Origin: an uncultured Gammaproteobacteria bacterium
GTDB taxonomy: Bacteria; Pseudomonadota; Gammaproteobacteria; Pseudomonadales; Pseudohongiellaceae
NCBI GenBank assembly: GCA_913060975.1
Contig: CAJXVC010000001.1
Location: 248,001-312,000, forward strand
Direction: 5' to 3'
Length of the DNA stretch: 64,000 nt
Below are positions 62,474 through 64,000 of the stretch, piece by piece (position 1 is the stretch's first letter; each line of letters opens with the position of its first letter). The position numbers and the translations under genes are program-made. A model generated the notes under the pieces. The model saw only the letters and a list, made by a program, of their open reading frames with translations, did no database searches and was not told the origin of the DNA.

Positions 62474-63889
62474 TTACAACGCCACCAAGCCCACAATAAA
62501 GAAACCAACAGTAGCGATGCCCGCACTGATCAGCGCATACGGCAGTTGCGTCCGCACGTGATCGATATGATCGGTCGCCGAGGCCATGGAAGAGACCACC
62601 GTGGTATCGCTAATCGGCGAGGCGTGGTCGCCAAACACTGATCCTGAGAGCACAGCGGCGAGGAACAATACCGGTGACAAATCCATCGCCAGCGCGATCT
62701 GCATGGCCAATGGAATCATGATGGCAAAGGTGCCCCAACTCGAACCAATAGAAAAGGCAATGAAGCTGGAGACCAGAAACAGCAGCGGCAACATTAGCGG
62801 AACGGGAATCGAATCCTGAGCGACCTGCGCCACATAAACTCCGGTGCCAAGCAAGTTGGCCACATCACCCAGCGCCAACGCAAACAGCAGAATCATGGCG
62901 ACCGGTAACAAGCCCCCTGCTCCTTTCAGAAACAGCTGCATCAACTCTTCAACATTAGCCCGGCGATGCGCCAGAGCCAATCCCCAGGCAGCGCCCAGCG
63001 CAGCCAGAACAGCCCACAACACCGATGTTGAACCCGAGCCATCGCTCAGCACGCCATTGCCTGTGACATACAAGCCCAGCGGCATGGCGAGCACCATGAC
63101 AGCAATGGGTACCAGCATGAAGCGCGCCAGATCCTGACTGCTCACATTGTCCTGCTCTTCAAGAATACTGGGGTCCACCATGGGCGTGGCATTGCTCCAT
63201 AACAGCTCGCCTTTGTCTGTGCGGGCTTGCGCCTTGGCCATGGGGCCAATATCGATATTGCGCCAGATCACCACTGCCGAGACTGCCAGGACGGTCAGCG
63301 GATAGAGGTTTAGCGGGATCGTAGCGATAAACACTTCGACAGGATTGATCACGCTGCTGGATTCCAAAAGGCCAATGACTACGGCTCCCCAGGCGTTCAG
63401 GGGAATCAGAATACAGATGGGGGCCGAGGTGGAATCGATGATGTAGGCCAGCTTTTCCCGAGCGATGCGATAGCGATCGAACAAGGGCCGGGAAATGGCA
63501 CCAGCGACCAACAAGGTGATGTTGGATTCAATAAACACCACTACCCCGGTCAGATATGCCAGCCATTGCGCGCGCTGTCGATTGTTGACCCACTGCCGGT
63601 TCTCCAACAAATGGATAAAGCCACGTACGCCGCCGACCTTCTCAATCGTGCCAATCAGGCCACCGATAATGAGCGTAAACACCAGCACCCGGGTATCCCC
63701 GGCGTCGCTGAAGACATTGATGACGCCGTCGATGGCCAATCCGAGCCCGGACACCGGATTCACTGCCTCCAGCAGGCAAAAACCTATCCAGATACCAATA
63801 CTGAGCGAGATGATGACCTGACGGGTGACAATGGCGAGGATAATAGCCAGTAATGGCGGCAAGACCGACATCCAGTTGGGTTCTTGCAT
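62474..63889 (-). CDS. NhaC-type Na+/H+ antiporter family protein
   Basis: A 471-aa membrane protein with about 11-12 TM segments. Family segments are LPPLLAIILAIVTRQVIISL at the N-terminus, LIIGGLIGTIEKVGGVRGF, FIESNITLLVAGAISRPLFD, IGSSWGTFAIMIPLAM and SGSVFGDHASPISDTTVVSSMAS near the C-terminus, the last being the hallmark of NhaC proteins. It exchanges Na+ (or an organic substrate such as malate/lactate in relatives) for H+. Its stop codon touches the RAYT right end, so a terminator that may once have followed was displaced. Confidence 0.92.
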   Translation of the reverse strand: MQEPNWMSVLPPLLAIILAIVTRQVIISLSIGIWIGFCLLEAVNPVSGLGLAIDGVINVFSDAGDTRVLVFTLIIGGLIGTIEKVGGVRGFIHLLENRQWVNNRQRAQWLAYLTGVVVFIESNITLLVAGAISRPLFDRYRIAREKLAYIIDSTSAPICILIPLNAWGAVVIGLLESSSVINPVEVFIATIPLNLYPLTVLAVSAVVIWRNIDIGPMAKAQARTDKGELLWSNATPMVDPSILEEQDNVSSQDLARFMLVPIAVMVLAMPLGLYVTGNGVLSDGSGSTSVLWAVLAALGAAWGLALAHRRANVEELMQLFLKGAGGLLPVAMILLFALALGDVANLLGTGVYVAQVAQDSIPVPLMLPLLFLVSSFIAFSIGSSWGTFAIMIPLAMQIALAMDLSPVLFLAAVLSGSVFGDHASPISDTTVVSSMASATDHIDHVRTQLPYALISAGIATVGFFIVGLVAL

Positions 63890-64000
63890 ACAGTGCGTGT
63901 CCAGGCTGCGGTGAGTAGCCTGCAGTATAAGTAAAATCGGGCGCTGGAGACAATTCGTACAAACCGCCTGCGGCCAGCAACCTAAAATACTGGCGCAAGC

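Overview
The window is a single contig from a gammaproteobacterium, most plausibly a marine or aquatic member near the Pseudomonadales/Cellvibrionales. The basis is gene order: from yccA next to tRNA-Ser(UGA), through tusDCBE, cysG-serS-crcB-lolA-ftsK, trxB-aat-bpt-infA, clpA-clpS-cspD and rluE, to nudJ-mnmA-hflD-purB-roxA, it follows the block known from Pseudomonas and in part Escherichia. No rRNA is present, so the species cannot be named.

Layout. 1-6.7 kb: the 3' end of glutathione reductase, a stand-alone BatD-like exported domain, a small SpoIIAA-like protein, a lone tyrosine recombinase and the tail-specific protease prc. 7.4-31 kb: the conserved housekeeping block. It holds tRNA thiolation (tusDCBE with mnmA), siroheme synthesis, seryl-tRNA charging, lipoprotein sorting, chromosome segregation, the N-degron pathway (aat, bpt, clpS, clpA) and ribosome modification (rluE, roxA). 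moaCDE is inserted into this block, and rarA, usually found between lolA and crcB/serS, is missing. 31-36 kb: an APS-reductase-type cysH, a CysB-like regulator and a TauE/SafE permease form a sulfur group, followed by a cytosolic 5'-nucleotidase, a patatin and msrA. 37-48 kb: an exported epoxide hydrolase, an AbgT-type transporter paired with a histidine-rich TPR protein, PEP carboxylase of a divergent type, a rhodanese and an unusual MerR-HTH/PAS-like/class III cyclase-like fusion.

48-62.5 kb is accessory DNA. A cassette made of a DUF3147 gene plus the 3' end of a czcA-type RND pump gene occurs twice in the same orientation, 12,577 bp apart, and 767 bp of it are identical. Between the copies lie a Tat-exported SOD-like protein, the chromate transporter chrA, a QseB/PmrA-like two-component system, two periplasmic PQQ dehydrogenases (one a cytochrome c lipoprotein), a YceI protein and a degenerate IS481-like transposase start. 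The second cassette is cut by a REP-associated (RAYT) Y1 transposase flanked by 22-bp inverted ends, whose right end abuts the stop codon of a NhaC-type antiporter.

The strongest leads are: (1) the HTH-cyclase fusion, which lacks the transition-state arginine and has a promoter region with duplicated operator-like repeats and a palindrome also found upstream of cysH; (2) the region bounded by mosaic direct repeats; (3) the compact RAYT element; (4) the histidine-rich TPR protein beside an AbgT transporter. No CRISPR array, prophage or obvious defence system was seen.
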